Positions 42,229-51,355 of a stretch of 64,000 nt of DNA are shown in pieces. Origin of the DNA: Flavobacterium sp. IB48 (GTDB taxonomy: Bacteria; Bacteroidota; Bacteroidia; Flavobacteriales; Flavobacteriaceae). The DNA lies in assembly GCF_016405855.1 (NCBI RefSeq), contig NZ_JAEFCA010000001.1:1546372-1610371 (forward strand). Direction: 5' to 3'. Position 1 is the first letter of the stretch. Each line of letters starts with the position of its first letter. Below the pieces are notes generated by a model. That model did no database searches, was not told the DNA's origin, and was given only the letters and a program-made list of their open reading frames with translations. The translations under genes and the position numbers were made by a program.

Positions 42229-43311
42229 ATGGAAAATAAAAAAGAAATGAGAAAGTGGTTAGAAGATTTCAATTTAAATCACCCACTTGTGATAGCTGGA
42301 CCTTGTAGTGCAGAAACTGAAGATCAAGTTTTGAAAATCGCTCACGAATTGAAAGATTCAAAAGTAAGCGTATTCAGAGCTGGAATCTGGAAACCAAGAA
42401 CTCGTCCAGGAGGATTTGAGGGTATTGGAGAAATTGGATTAAAATGGTTGCAGAAAGCAAAAGCTGAAACTGGTTTATTAATGGGAACTGAAGTAGCAAC
42501 TGCAGCTCACTGTAAATTAGCTTTAGAATACGATATCGACGTTTTATGGGTTGGAGCACGTACAACTGCAAACCCTTTCGCAGTTCAAGAAATTGCTGAT
42601 ACACTAAAAGGAACAGATAAAATTGTTTTGGTTAAAAATCCTGTAAACCCAGATTTAGCTTTATGGTTAGGTGGTGTTGAGCGTTTACACATGGCAGGTA
42701 TCGAGAAATTAGGTGTTATTCACAGAGGTTTCTCTACTTACGAAAAAACAAAATACAGAAACATTCCAGAGTGGCAAATTGCTATCGAATTGCAAAATAA
42801 ATTCCCTGATTTACCATTAATCATCGATCCATCTCACATTACTGGAGATCGTAAAATGATTTTCGAAGTAACTCAAGAAGCTTTAGACTTGAACTACGAT
42901 GGTATGATTATCGAAACACACATCGATCCAGATAATGCTTGGTCTGATGCAGCTCAGCAAGTTACTCCAGATGCTTTGAAACAAATCATTAAAGATTTGA
43001 CTATCAGAAAAACGGATGATACTACAGACGAGTACAGCCAAAAAATGAAAAAACTAAGAGCAAACATCGACGTTTTAGATGCTAACTTATTAGAATTGTT
43101 AGGAAAACGTATGAAAGTGGCTGACGAAATTGGTCAAGTGAAAAAAGATGCAAACGTTGCGATCCTTCAAAATAACCGTTGGAACGAAATCTTAGGAAAA
43201 ATGATTCTAGAAGGTGAGAAAAAAGGTCTTACTGAGGAATTCGTTTTAAGAATGTTTAAAGCAATTCACCAAGAAAGTATTGGTCACCAAGAGAAAATTT
43301 TCAATGCATAA
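42229..43311 (+). CDS. Bifunctional DAHP synthase / chorismate mutase type II
   Basis: A 360-residue two-domain enzyme. The N-terminal DAHP synthase (about 15-265; LVIAGPCSAET, GIWKPRTRPGGFEGIGE, DPSHITGDR) condenses erythrose-4-phosphate with PEP, the entry to the shikimate pathway. The C-terminal AroQ-type chorismate mutase (about 275-358; KMKKLRANIDVLDANLLELLGKRMKVADEIGQ) makes prephenate. The fusion gives entry and branch-point control in one protein and supplies prephenate to pheA and tyrA. It is the last gene before the operon terminator. Confidence 0.94.
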   Translation: MENKKEMRKWLEDFNLNHPLVIAGPCSAETEDQVLKIAHELKDSKVSVFRAGIWKPRTRPGGFEGIGEIGLKWLQKAKAETGLLMGTEVATAAHCKLALEYDIDVLWVGARTTANPFAVQEIADTLKGTDKIVLVKNPVNPDLALWLGGVERLHMAGIEKLGVIHRGFSTYEKTKYRNIPEWQIAIELQNKFPDLPLIIDPSHITGDRKMIFEVTQEALDLNYDGMIIETHIDPDNAWSDAAQQVTPDALKQIIKDLTIRKTDDTTDEYSQKMKKLRANIDVLDANLLELLGKRMKVADEIGQVKKDANVAILQNNRWNEILGKMILEGEKKGLTEEFVLRMFKAIHQESIGHQEKIFNA

Positions 43312-43412
43312 TTTTTTCTAAAACACATAAGTGGTATAAGATAATTTAAGATTGAAAAATTTTTGTTATTGAGTTTAATTATATCACATATTTAAAATTA
43401 GATTGTTTTTTA

Positions 43413-43450
43413 AAATCCCTATTGCTTTGAAAAAAGTAATGGGGATTTTT
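43413..43450 (+). terminator. Terminator of the aromatic operon
   Basis: A 16-pair stem (43413-43428 with the complement after a GAAA loop, two G-U pairs) followed by T residues. Confidence 0.8.
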
Positions 43451-43511
43451 GTTATAAAAAAGCTTGTGTTTATATTCACTTATATAACTTATATGGTTTA
43501 AATTATTCATT

Positions 43512-43519
43512 TATCTTTG
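43512..43519 (+). promoter_or_regulatory. -7 element of rsgA
   Basis: TATCTTTG matches TAnnTTTG, 46 nt before the rsgA ATG, just after the preceding terminator. Confidence 0.45.
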
Positions 43520-43565
43520 CAAAGAATTTAGTTTTAATCTAAAGTCCGCAATCTAAAATTAAAGA

Positions 43566-44543
43566 ATGACAGGAACCGTTTATAAATCTACAGGAAGTTG
43601 GTATACCGTAAAATCGAAAAATGGAGATTTTGTCGAATGCCGCATGAAAGGGAAATTCAGAATAAAAGGTATTAAAAGTACCAATCCTATTGCTGTAGGT
43701 GATATAGTCGATTATGAATTAGAGGAAACATCTGATGCCGTAACAGGAATGATTCATAATATTCACGAAAGAAAAAATTATATCGTTCGTAAATCGGTTA
43801 ACTTATCTAAGCAGATTCATATTATTGCTTCAAATATCGATCAGGTTTTTTTATTGATTACAATCGATAATCCGCCAACAACTACAAGTTTTATTGATCG
43901 TTTTTTAGTTACAGCTGAAGCATACGGAATTGAAGCTATACTTGTTTTTAATAAAATTGATACTTTAACAGAACAGACTTTAGACGATCAGCTTTATTTG
44001 CAGCATATTTATTCTGAAATTGGATACAAATGTCTTCGTATTTCTTCAACAGAAAATAAAGGCGTCGACAAGCTAAAAGAAATGATGATCGGTAAAGTTA
44101 GCATGTTTTCTGGCCACTCAGGCGTTGGAAAGTCAACTTTAGTAAATGCACTTGAGCCAAGCCTTCATTTAAAAACTTCGGTCATTTCAGAACAAAGCAA
44201 ACAAGGACAGCATACAACTACTTTTGCCGAAATGTATGATTTATCTTTTGATGCCCGAATTATCGATACTCCAGGAATTAAAGGTTTCGGAATCGTTGAT
44301 ATGGAACCATCAGAAATTAGCGGTTATTTTCCAGAATTTTTTAGACTTAAAGATCAGTGTAAGTTTAACAACTGTTTGCATAAAGAAGAACCGCATTGTG
44401 CCATAAAAGCAGCTTTAGAAAAAGACGAAATTGCTTGGTCGCGCTATAATAGCTATCTGAAAATTCTTGAAGGCGACGAAGAACATTATCGAACTGATAC
44501 TTATGGAGAAGATCGTGCTGCGAGTGATGAAACGCGTAAGTAA
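43566..44543 (+). CDS. rsgA: Ribosome small-subunit-dependent GTPase A
   Basis: Late 30S ribosome assembly factor. The 325-residue protein has an N-terminal OB fold (about 1-70), then a circularly permuted GTPase with G4 (VFNKID) before G1 (GHSGVGKST, 183-191) and G3 (DTPGI). A C-terminal zinc motif follows (CKFNNCLHKEEPHCAIK: three Cys and one His). It is complete and of normal length. It starts its own unit after the aromatic operon terminator. A four-helix-bundle gene is inserted between it and dtd. Confidence 0.95.
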   Translation: MTGTVYKSTGSWYTVKSKNGDFVECRMKGKFRIKGIKSTNPIAVGDIVDYELEETSDAVTGMIHNIHERKNYIVRKSVNLSKQIHIIASNIDQVFLLITIDNPPTTTSFIDRFLVTAEAYGIEAILVFNKIDTLTEQTLDDQLYLQHIYSEIGYKCLRISSTENKGVDKLKEMMIGKVSMFSGHSGVGKSTLVNALEPSLHLKTSVISEQSKQGQHTTTFAEMYDLSFDARIIDTPGIKGFGIVDMEPSEISGYFPEFFRLKDQCKFNNCLHKEEPHCAIKAALEKDEIAWSRYNSYLKILEGDEEHYRTDTYGEDRAASDETRK

Positions 44544-44548
44544 TTGTA

Positions 44549-44576
44549 AATTGTAAATTATGAATTGTGAATTATG
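44549..44576. repeat. Left arm of the inverted repeat around the four-helix-bundle gene
   Basis: Of 28 nt, 25 are complementary to 44932-44959, including a perfect inner 14 nt (AATTGTGAATTATG). The arm ends in the ATG of the enclosed gene. Confidence 0.8.
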
Positions 44577-44936
44577 GCTGATAACGTAATAAAAACGAAG
44601 TCTTTTAATTTTGCGCTTAGAATTATTAAACTTTTTCAATTCTTAGAAGATGATAAAAGGGAATATGTTTTGAGTAAGCAATTACTTCGCAGTGGAACAG
44701 CAATGGGCGCATTAATTAGAGAATCTGAGCAGGCGGAAAGCAAAAGAGATTTTATTCATAAACTTGCAATTGCACAAAAAGAAGCAAACGAAACAGATTA
44801 TTGGTTAGAATTGCTTTTTCAATCCAATTATTTAAATGAGATTCAATTTCAATCTATAAAGTCTGATATTGTAGAAATAAATAAAATTTTAGCTTCAATT
44901 ATTATAACCTCGAAACAAAAGCTAAGCACGACATAA
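44574..44936 (+). CDS. Four-helix-bundle protein (S23 family)
   Basis: A 120-residue all-helical protein of the family first named for 23S rRNA intervening sequences (S23, TIGR02436-like) and related to the Avd accessory protein of diversity-generating retroelements. Visible signatures are FNFALRIIKLFQFL, LSKQLLRSGTAMGALIRESEQAESKRDFIHKL and EANETDYWLELL. Its start codon is the end of one inverted-repeat arm and its stop codon lies inside the other, so the gene and repeat look like one unit placed between rsgA and dtd. Its molecular role is unknown. Confidence 0.88.
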   Translation: MADNVIKTKSFNFALRIIKLFQFLEDDKREYVLSKQLLRSGTAMGALIRESEQAESKRDFIHKLAIAQKEANETDYWLELLFQSNYLNEIQFQSIKSDIVEINKILASIIITSKQKLSTT

Positions 44937-44959
44937 TTCACAATTTATCATTCACAATT
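44932..44959. repeat. Right arm of the inverted repeat around the four-helix-bundle gene
   Basis: The arm begins CATAATTCACAATT, the exact complement of the left arm's inner 14 nt, and contains the TAA stop of the enclosed gene. Confidence 0.8.
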
Positions 44960-44963
44960 AATT

Positions 44964-45416
44964 ATGAGAGTAGTTGTTCAAAGAGTTTCTCAGGCATCTG
45001 TAACAGTTGATAGTCAAAAAACAGCAGATATTAAAAAGGGTTTATTGGTTTTAGTCGGAATAGAAGATGCCGACACGCAAGAAGACATTGATTGGCTTGC
45101 GGGTAAAATCATTAAAATGAGAATTTTTGGAGACGAAAACGATGTTATGAACTGCTCAGTTCAGGATATTGACGGCGATATTATTGTTGTTAGTCAGTTT
45201 ACGCTTCACGCATCAACAAAAAAAGGAAACCGTCCATCGTATATAAAAGCTTCAAAACCAGATTTTGCAATTCCTATCTACGAGAAGTTTGTTCAAACAA
45301 TAGAAAAAGAGTTTGGCAAGAAAGTGCAAACAGGGATTTTTGGTGCAGATATGAAAGTAAATCTTCTAAACGACGGACCAGTTACCATTGTAATGGATAG
45401 CAAAAACAGGGAGTAA
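44964..45416 (+). CDS. dtd: D-aminoacyl-tRNA deacylase
   Basis: Removes D-amino acids wrongly attached to tRNA. The 150-residue enzyme has the family motifs MRVVVQRVSQASVTVD at the start, SQFTLHASTKKGNRPSY (catalytic Thr region, about 78-94) and the cross-subunit Gly-cisPro motif GPVTIVMDS near the end. Normal length. It follows the inserted four-helix-bundle unit and was probably once adjacent to rsgA. Confidence 0.95.
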   Translation: MRVVVQRVSQASVTVDSQKTADIKKGLLVLVGIEDADTQEDIDWLAGKIIKMRIFGDENDVMNCSVQDIDGDIIVVSQFTLHASTKKGNRPSYIKASKPDFAIPIYEKFVQTIEKEFGKKVQTGIFGADMKVNLLNDGPVTIVMDSKNRE

Positions 45417-45431
45417 AAATATTATTAAACA

Positions 45432-45465
45432 TTTGTTAAGGATTTCTGAAAATAATATATATTTG
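45432..45465 (+). promoter_or_regulatory. Promoter of the DUF3857 gene array
   Basis: TTTG (45432-45435) and TATATTTG (45458-45465) with a 22-nt spacer; the first DUF3857 gene starts at 45482. Confidence 0.5.
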
Positions 45466-45481
45466 ACGAAAATCCTTACTA

Positions 45482-47389
45482 ATGAAAATCCTTTTTTCCG
45501 CATTATTTTTACTCTTAATAAACCTTACTTCATTCGCTCAAAAGAGCACTTATCCTATTCTTTCTATTCCAGATAGTTTAAAACAGAATGCAAATGCAGT
45601 TCTTCGTTTAGACCAAATGGATATTGTTATTGCTTCACAAAGAAGTATGAATATCAAGATCCAAAGAGTTGTTTCTGTTTTAAATGAAAAAGGATTAAGA
45701 GACATCAATGCCTACAATCATTATGATAAAACAACTTCGGCAAAAAATATTGAAGCTGTCGTTTATGATGCATTAGGGAATGAGATAAAAAAAATCAAAA
45801 GAAAAGACTTTAAAGATCAAAGCGCGGTAGGAGGAAGTACTCTTTTTTCAGATAGCAGAGTGCTTTATTTAGATTATACTCCTATTTCGTATCCTTTTAC
45901 GGTTGCTTTTACGTGCGAAGTCGAAACTTCAAATACTGCATTTATACCAAAATGGTATTTTGTTGGTGGTTATAATGTAAGTATAGAAAAATGCTTGCTG
46001 AATGTTACTTTTCCAAAAGGATTGGGCTTTAAGAAAAAGGAGTTCCGATTTGATGACTTCAATATAAAAAAGACAGCAGACACAGAAACCAATTTAAGTT
46101 ACTTAGCGACAAATATTGTAGCTCAAAAACAAGAAGATCTTAGCCCTTCCCCTTCAGATCTTTTTCCTAAAGTTATGATGGGGTTAGAAAATTTCCACTT
46201 AGAGGGAGTTGACGGAAATGCAACTACTTGGGAAGCATTTGGTAAATGGTATGGTGATAAAATCTTAAGCGGTACAACTGTTTTAACAGAGGAGACAAAA
46301 ACAAAAATCAAAGCTTTGGTTGGCGATGAAAAAGACCCGGTTAAGAAGGCTAAAATAATTTACGATTACATGCAGAAAAAATCACGATATGTGAATATTG
46401 CAATTGGAATTGGCGGCTGGAAACCGATGTTGGCCAACGACGTTGATCGCTTAGGATATGGAGATTGTAAAGCATTATCAAATTATACAAAGGCACTTTT
46501 GCAGGTTGTAGACGTTCCATCGTACAACACGATTTTATATGGTGACCGTTACAAGGAAGATATTCAAACTGATTTTGTGTCGATGCAAGGAAATCATATG
46601 ATTCTGGCAATTCCTAATAAAGATAATTACATCTGGTTAGAATGTACTAGTCAAGATGATCCTTTTGGATATCAAGGAACTTTTACAGATGATCGTAATG
46701 TTTTGGTTGTAAAACCAGAAGGCGGTGAGATTGTAAGAACTAAAATCTATGATGATAAAGGAAATATACAAGATGGAAAAGGAGTTTACACAATCGATCA
46801 GGCTGGTAATTTTTCTGGTGTTTTAAAAATTGCATCACAAGGAAGTGTATATGCTTCTAAATCTCGAGTAGAAACGATGCCACCAAATGAAAAAGAAGAA
46901 TATTATAAAGATTACTGGGATAATATTAACAATTTAAAATTAGGTAAAATCACTTTTACAAATGATAAAGAAAATATTCGTTTTACCGAAGATGTTCAAT
47001 TAAGCGCAACAAATTATGGAACGCTTTCGGGCAATAAAATGATGTTTGTAGTTGATGCTTTTAATCAATATACAGGAAGTGTAAAACGAATTAGAAACCG
47101 TAAAAATCCATTTCAAATTCAGCGTGGTTATTTAGATACAGATGAAATTGAAATCAATCTTCCAGAAGGTTTTAGCATCGAATTTCTACCTTCAAATTAT
47201 GAGTTAAAAGGAAAATTTGGAGAATATAAAACCGAAATCATTAAGAAAGACAATAGCAAGCTAACCTACAAAAGATCTATGTTGTTAAACAAAGGAAAAT
47301 ATTCTAACAAAGAATATGATGAGTACCGCTTGTTTATGGAACAAATTTCTAGAAACGATAATGCCAAAATAATATTGACCAAAAACTAA
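45482..47389 (+). CDS. DUF3857 / transglutaminase-like exported protein, paralogue 1
   Basis: A 635-residue exported protein. Signal peptide (1-19, ending TSFAQ), then a DUF3857 beta-domain (about 45-240), a transglutaminase-like core (about 260-400) and a C-terminal beta-rich domain. The core keeps the likely catalytic Cys in GYGDCKALSNYTKALL and a His in GNHMILAIP, and an Asp-rich stretch follows, so this copy could be an active cysteine peptidase or transglutaminase. It is the first and most divergent of four tandem paralogues; the next starts 33 nt later. The biological role is unknown. Confidence 0.82.
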   Translation: MKILFSALFLLLINLTSFAQKSTYPILSIPDSLKQNANAVLRLDQMDIVIASQRSMNIKIQRVVSVLNEKGLRDINAYNHYDKTTSAKNIEAVVYDALGNEIKKIKRKDFKDQSAVGGSTLFSDSRVLYLDYTPISYPFTVAFTCEVETSNTAFIPKWYFVGGYNVSIEKCLLNVTFPKGLGFKKKEFRFDDFNIKKTADTETNLSYLATNIVAQKQEDLSPSPSDLFPKVMMGLENFHLEGVDGNATTWEAFGKWYGDKILSGTTVLTEETKTKIKALVGDEKDPVKKAKIIYDYMQKKSRYVNIAIGIGGWKPMLANDVDRLGYGDCKALSNYTKALLQVVDVPSYNTILYGDRYKEDIQTDFVSMQGNHMILAIPNKDNYIWLECTSQDDPFGYQGTFTDDRNVLVVKPEGGEIVRTKIYDDKGNIQDGKGVYTIDQAGNFSGVLKIASQGSVYASKSRVETMPPNEKEEYYKDYWDNINNLKLGKITFTNDKENIRFTEDVQLSATNYGTLSGNKMMFVVDAFNQYTGSVKRIRNRKNPFQIQRGYLDTDEIEINLPEGFSIEFLPSNYELKGKFGEYKTEIIKKDNSKLTYKRSMLLNKGKYSNKEYDEYRLFMEQISRNDNAKIILTKN

Positions 47390-47422
47390 CAATTATAACC
47401 CAAAACCAACCAAAAATTACCA

Positions 47423-49435
47423 ATGAAAATCATTAAACTATTTACGTTATCTGCGATTTTATTATTTTCTCCCAAAATAATTTCGCAGGAATTCAAGCTA
47501 GGAAAAGTAACTGTTGCCGAACTTGAACAAAAGGTGCATCCGAAAGATTCTTCGGCAGTTGCGGCCATACTTTTTGAGAAAGGACAAAATGTTTTCGACT
47601 ACGATCAAGACAATGGTTTTACAATGCAGTTGGAGGTAACAGCTAAAATTAAAATCTATAAAAAAGAAGGCTACGATTGGGCCACAAAAAAAATAAGATA
47701 TTATATAGCAGGAAACGGATCTAAAGAGAAAGTTCTTATTTCTGACGCGACAACATATAATTTAGTTAACGGAAAAATTGAGAAAACTAAATTAAAAGGT
47801 GAAGCGGAATTTGATGAAGCAATCAATAAATATTGGGCTCAGAAGGTTTTTACTATGCCAAATGTTAAAGAAGGTTCTATTGTTGAATTTAAATATATAA
47901 TAAAAAATAACAGTATTGGAAGTCCAAGAGATTGGAATTTTCAAAGCACAATTCCTGTAAATTATTCGGAGTTTAAAATGTATGTTCCAGAATATTTTGT
48001 TTATAATAGAAATTTTAAAGGATATGTAAGTCCGAAAATTATTGAAGAAAAAAACAATAGATCAATCCAATATACATACAGAGAAGGCCGAAATGGAGTT
48101 GTGAGCGGAAGTGCTTCACAAGAAAAATTGGATTTTATAGAAACAAGAACTGCTTATATTGCAGAAAACTTGCCAGCGTTAAAAGATGAAAATTATGTCA
48201 ATAATATTGATAATTATACTGTAAGTCTAAGTCAAGAATTATCAATGACAAAATATCCTAATTCACCATTTAAGACCTTTTCTACAGATTGGAATTCGGT
48301 GGTAAAAACAATCTATGATTATGACGATTTTGGACCTGAATTAAATAAAACAGGATATTTTGAAGAAGATTTGAAAAAACTGCTCGTAGACTCGAAAACG
48401 CAAGAAGAGAAAATATGGACTATTTTTAATCATGTAAAATCGAACGTTAAATGGAATAACTATTTTGGTTATGGATGTGACAACGGAGTTAAAAAAGCGT
48501 ACAAAGAAAAAACAGGAAATATTGCTGATATCAATTTGATGCTGACAGCAATGTTACGCTACTCGGGTTTAACTGCAAATCCGGTTTTAGTTAGTACGCG
48601 TTCAAACGGAATTGCTTTGTTTCCAAACAGAACGGCATTCAATTACGTAATTGCGGCAGTAGAAACTCCTAATGGATATATTTTATTAGATGCATCAGAA
48701 AAATTTTCTACACCAAATATTTTGCCTCTTAGAGTTCTAAACTGGTCAGGAAGATTAATACGAAAAGATGGAACATCTGAAGAGATTAATTTAATGCCGG
48801 AAAAAACATCTTCTGATAATGTTTTTATGACTTACAATATTGAAGCCGATGGGAAAGTAACAGGAAAAACCAGAAGACAGTCTGTAGATTATAATGCCAT
48901 GATTACAAGAAGCAAAATAAGCAATCTTAAAGAAGAAGAATATTTAGAAAAACTTGAAAATGGAAATAATAAAATAGAAATAAGTGAATATTCTAAAACT
49001 AATGAGAATGATATATTGCTTCCTATGGTTGAAACTTATTCATTTACTGGAAATAATTTATGTGAGCTTATTGGAGAGAAAATTTATGTAAGTCCGATGT
49101 TGTTTTTTACCAACGATAAAAATCCTTTTAAGCAGGAGTTAAGAGAGTATCCGGTAGATTTTAGCTATCCTTTTGCAGATAAATATAATATTACAATTAA
49201 AATTCCAGATGGTTTTGCGGTTGAAACATTACCTGCCCCAGCCGCTGTATCGATGGAGAACAATCTGGGAGCTTTTAAATTTAATATATTGGCTAATGGA
49301 AATATCTTACAGCTGTCTATTTTACATCAGATAAATGAAGCAATTGTATCTGCTGAAAAATACGAAATGTTGAAGGAATATTATAAAACAATGATTGCAA
49401 AAGAAACAGAAAAAATCGTTTTAAAACGTATTTAA
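47423..49435 (+). CDS. DUF3857 / transglutaminase-like exported protein, paralogue 2
   Basis: A 670-residue exported protein with a signal peptide (about 1-22, ending KIISQ) and the same domain order as paralogue 1. Its mature start LGKVTVAELEQKVHPKDSSA is shared with paralogues 3 and 4. At the transglutaminase site, the Cys position reads Ile (KTGNIADINLMLTAML), and the His position is Asn (AFNYVIAAVE); only the Asp (LLDASE) remains. I therefore expect no catalytic activity. One nucleotide separates it from paralogue 3. Confidence 0.82.
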   Translation: MKIIKLFTLSAILLFSPKIISQEFKLGKVTVAELEQKVHPKDSSAVAAILFEKGQNVFDYDQDNGFTMQLEVTAKIKIYKKEGYDWATKKIRYYIAGNGSKEKVLISDATTYNLVNGKIEKTKLKGEAEFDEAINKYWAQKVFTMPNVKEGSIVEFKYIIKNNSIGSPRDWNFQSTIPVNYSEFKMYVPEYFVYNRNFKGYVSPKIIEEKNNRSIQYTYREGRNGVVSGSASQEKLDFIETRTAYIAENLPALKDENYVNNIDNYTVSLSQELSMTKYPNSPFKTFSTDWNSVVKTIYDYDDFGPELNKTGYFEEDLKKLLVDSKTQEEKIWTIFNHVKSNVKWNNYFGYGCDNGVKKAYKEKTGNIADINLMLTAMLRYSGLTANPVLVSTRSNGIALFPNRTAFNYVIAAVETPNGYILLDASEKFSTPNILPLRVLNWSGRLIRKDGTSEEINLMPEKTSSDNVFMTYNIEADGKVTGKTRRQSVDYNAMITRSKISNLKEEEYLEKLENGNNKIEISEYSKTNENDILLPMVETYSFTGNNLCELIGEKIYVSPMLFFTNDKNPFKQELREYPVDFSYPFADKYNITIKIPDGFAVETLPAPAAVSMENNLGAFKFNILANGNILQLSILHQINEAIVSAEKYEMLKEYYKTMIAKETEKIVLKRI

Positions 49436-49436
49436 A

Positions 49437-50786
49437 ATGAGAACTTTCTTAATTTCTATTCTTCTATTTTGCGCATTTTTGAAAATGAATGCGCAAAACG
49501 CTTCTTTAGGAAATGTTACAATAGCGCAGTTAGAAGAAAAAAGGCATCCTAAAGATTCTGCCGCTGTTGCTGCTATATTGTATAGCAATATTGCTATTGA
49601 TCTTAATGCAAATGGAAACTCCCAAAAGACAACTACAAAGAAAGTTAAGATCTATAAAAGTGAAGGATATAATTTGTCAAACGTCCAGATTTATTTTGCT
49701 GCCGGAAAACTTAATTACGTAAATATAGTAAGCGCTTATACCTACAATTTGGTAGACGGAAAAATTGTAAAGACAAAACTGAAACCTGAAAACGAGTTTA
49801 TCGAAAAAACGAACAGTAGTTATTGGATCAAAAAAATAGCTTTTCCAGAAGTTAAAGAAGGTTCTATTATAGAGTATCAATTTACAGAAGAAGGAGGGTT
49901 TTCAAGTCTTTATCATTGGAATATTCAGGAAAATATTCCAGTTAATTATTCTGAACTAAAAACAACTCTTCCAGATGCTTTTGAGTTTAAAAGAAATCTG
50001 AAAGGTTTTTTTCCTCCTAAAATAACTTCAAAAATAGCGAACACTTACAATTATATTGCAACAGAAACCACTTATGTTTTTCAGAATCTTCCAGCAATGC
50101 GCGAAGAAGCTTTTGTAAATAATATGGACAATTATAGAACTGGAATTTCTTTAGAGTTAGAAAGAATTGCTGTTCCTGGACAGTTTTATAAAACATTTTC
50201 ATCAGACTGGACAAGTGTTGCCAAAACAATTTATGATTTTGATTCTTTTGGAGTAGAACTGAACAAATCTGGCTATTTTGAAGATGACCTGAAAGTTGTA
50301 TTAGAAGGAAAAGTTAAACCTGATGCAAAAATTACAGCGATTTTAGAATATGTAAAATCAAATGTAAAATGGAATCAGCATAATGGATATTCTTGCGAAA
50401 AAGGAGTTCGAAAAGCCTACAAAGAAAAAACAGGAAATAGCGCAGATATTAATTTGATGCTTACAGCAATGCTTCGAGCTGCTAAACTTACTGCGAATCC
50501 TGTTTTAATTAGTACACGCTCTAATGGGATTGCTTATTTTCCAAATTTAAATGCTTTCAATTATGTGATTGCCGCAGTTGAAACTGGAGACGAAATGATA
50601 TTGCTCGATGCAACCGATCCATATTCAACTCCAAACGTTCTTCCTTTAAGAGATTTAAATTGGATAGGAAGATTGATTCGTAAAGACGGAACGTCAGAAA
50701 GTATTGATTTAGCACCTAAAAAATTTGCTGCAGATAATATTGCAGTCGATTATACAATTGAAGCGGGAGGAAGAATAAACGGATAA
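49437..50786 (+). CDS. DUF3857 paralogue 3, N-terminal part (broken by an in-frame stop)
   Basis: The first 449 residues of a DUF3857/transglutaminase-like protein: signal peptide (1-19, ending KMNAQ), LGNVTIAQLEEKRHPKDSAA, and a degenerate transglutaminase core with Ser in place of Cys (GNSADINLML) and Asn for His. It ends at TAA 50784-50786 after GGRING, where paralogue 2 has Lys and paralogue 4 has Gln. The next codons stay in the same frame and continue to align with the paralogues into 50817-51353. A single-base nonsense change explains the break; no frameshift is needed. Confidence 0.7.
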   Translation: MRTFLISILLFCAFLKMNAQNASLGNVTIAQLEEKRHPKDSAAVAAILYSNIAIDLNANGNSQKTTTKKVKIYKSEGYNLSNVQIYFAAGKLNYVNIVSAYTYNLVDGKIVKTKLKPENEFIEKTNSSYWIKKIAFPEVKEGSIIEYQFTEEGGFSSLYHWNIQENIPVNYSELKTTLPDAFEFKRNLKGFFPPKITSKIANTYNYIATETTYVFQNLPAMREEAFVNNMDNYRTGISLELERIAVPGQFYKTFSSDWTSVAKTIYDFDSFGVELNKSGYFEDDLKVVLEGKVKPDAKITAILEYVKSNVKWNQHNGYSCEKGVRKAYKEKTGNSADINLMLTAMLRAAKLTANPVLISTRSNGIAYFPNLNAFNYVIAAVETGDEMILLDATDPYSTPNVLPLRDLNWIGRLIRKDGTSESIDLAPKKFAADNIAVDYTIEAGGRING

Positions 50787-50816
50787 GTAAGATGTCAGTA
50801 CACAGAGCACAAAGCG

Positions 50817-51353
50817 ATGAACTGCAGAAATAGTTTTGAAAACCTTAAAGAAGACGCTTATCTAGACAATCTTGAAAATAAATATGATAAAATTGAAATA
50901 AGCGATTACAGCCGTACAAATGAAAAAGATGTTTTGCTGCCTGCAGTAGAAAGCTTTTCGTTTACAAGCACCAATTTGTGCGAGGTAATTGGAGATAAAA
51001 TATACGTTAAGCCAATGCTTTTTTTTGCTAGTACAAAAAATCCGTTTAAGCAAGAAACAAGAGAATATCCCGTAGATTTTGGATTTCCTTTTTTAGAAAA
51101 GTACAATATTAGTATTCGAATTCCAGAAGGATATACTCTAGAAACAGTTCCTCTTGCAGGCGTATTGGTTATGGAGGAAGATCTTGGAGTTTTTAGATAC
51201 AATATTGCAGTCAACGACAATGTACTGCAATTATTAGTGTCACATCAAATTAACTCCTCTATAATATCTAGAGAACAATACGGAATTCTGAAAGATTACT
51301 ACAAAGAAATGATCACAAAACAGACTGAAAAAATAGTTTTAAAACGTATTTAA
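50817..51353 (+). CDS. DUF3857 paralogue 3, C-terminal part
   Basis: The remaining 178 residues of the broken gene, in the same frame as 49437-50786. It aligns with the C-terminal beta-rich domain of paralogue 2 (KIEISDYSRTNEKDVLLPAVESFSF against KIEISEYSKT...). The Met at 50817 is an internal residue, not a natural start, and there is no signal peptide. If translated at all it would be by readthrough or restart and would stay in the cytoplasm. It ends 2 nt before paralogue 4. Confidence 0.65.
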   Translation: MNCRNSFENLKEDAYLDNLENKYDKIEISDYSRTNEKDVLLPAVESFSFTSTNLCEVIGDKIYVKPMLFFASTKNPFKQETREYPVDFGFPFLEKYNISIRIPEGYTLETVPLAGVLVMEEDLGVFRYNIAVNDNVLQLLVSHQINSSIISREQYGILKDYYKEMITKQTEKIVLKRI

Positions 51354-51355
51354 TT

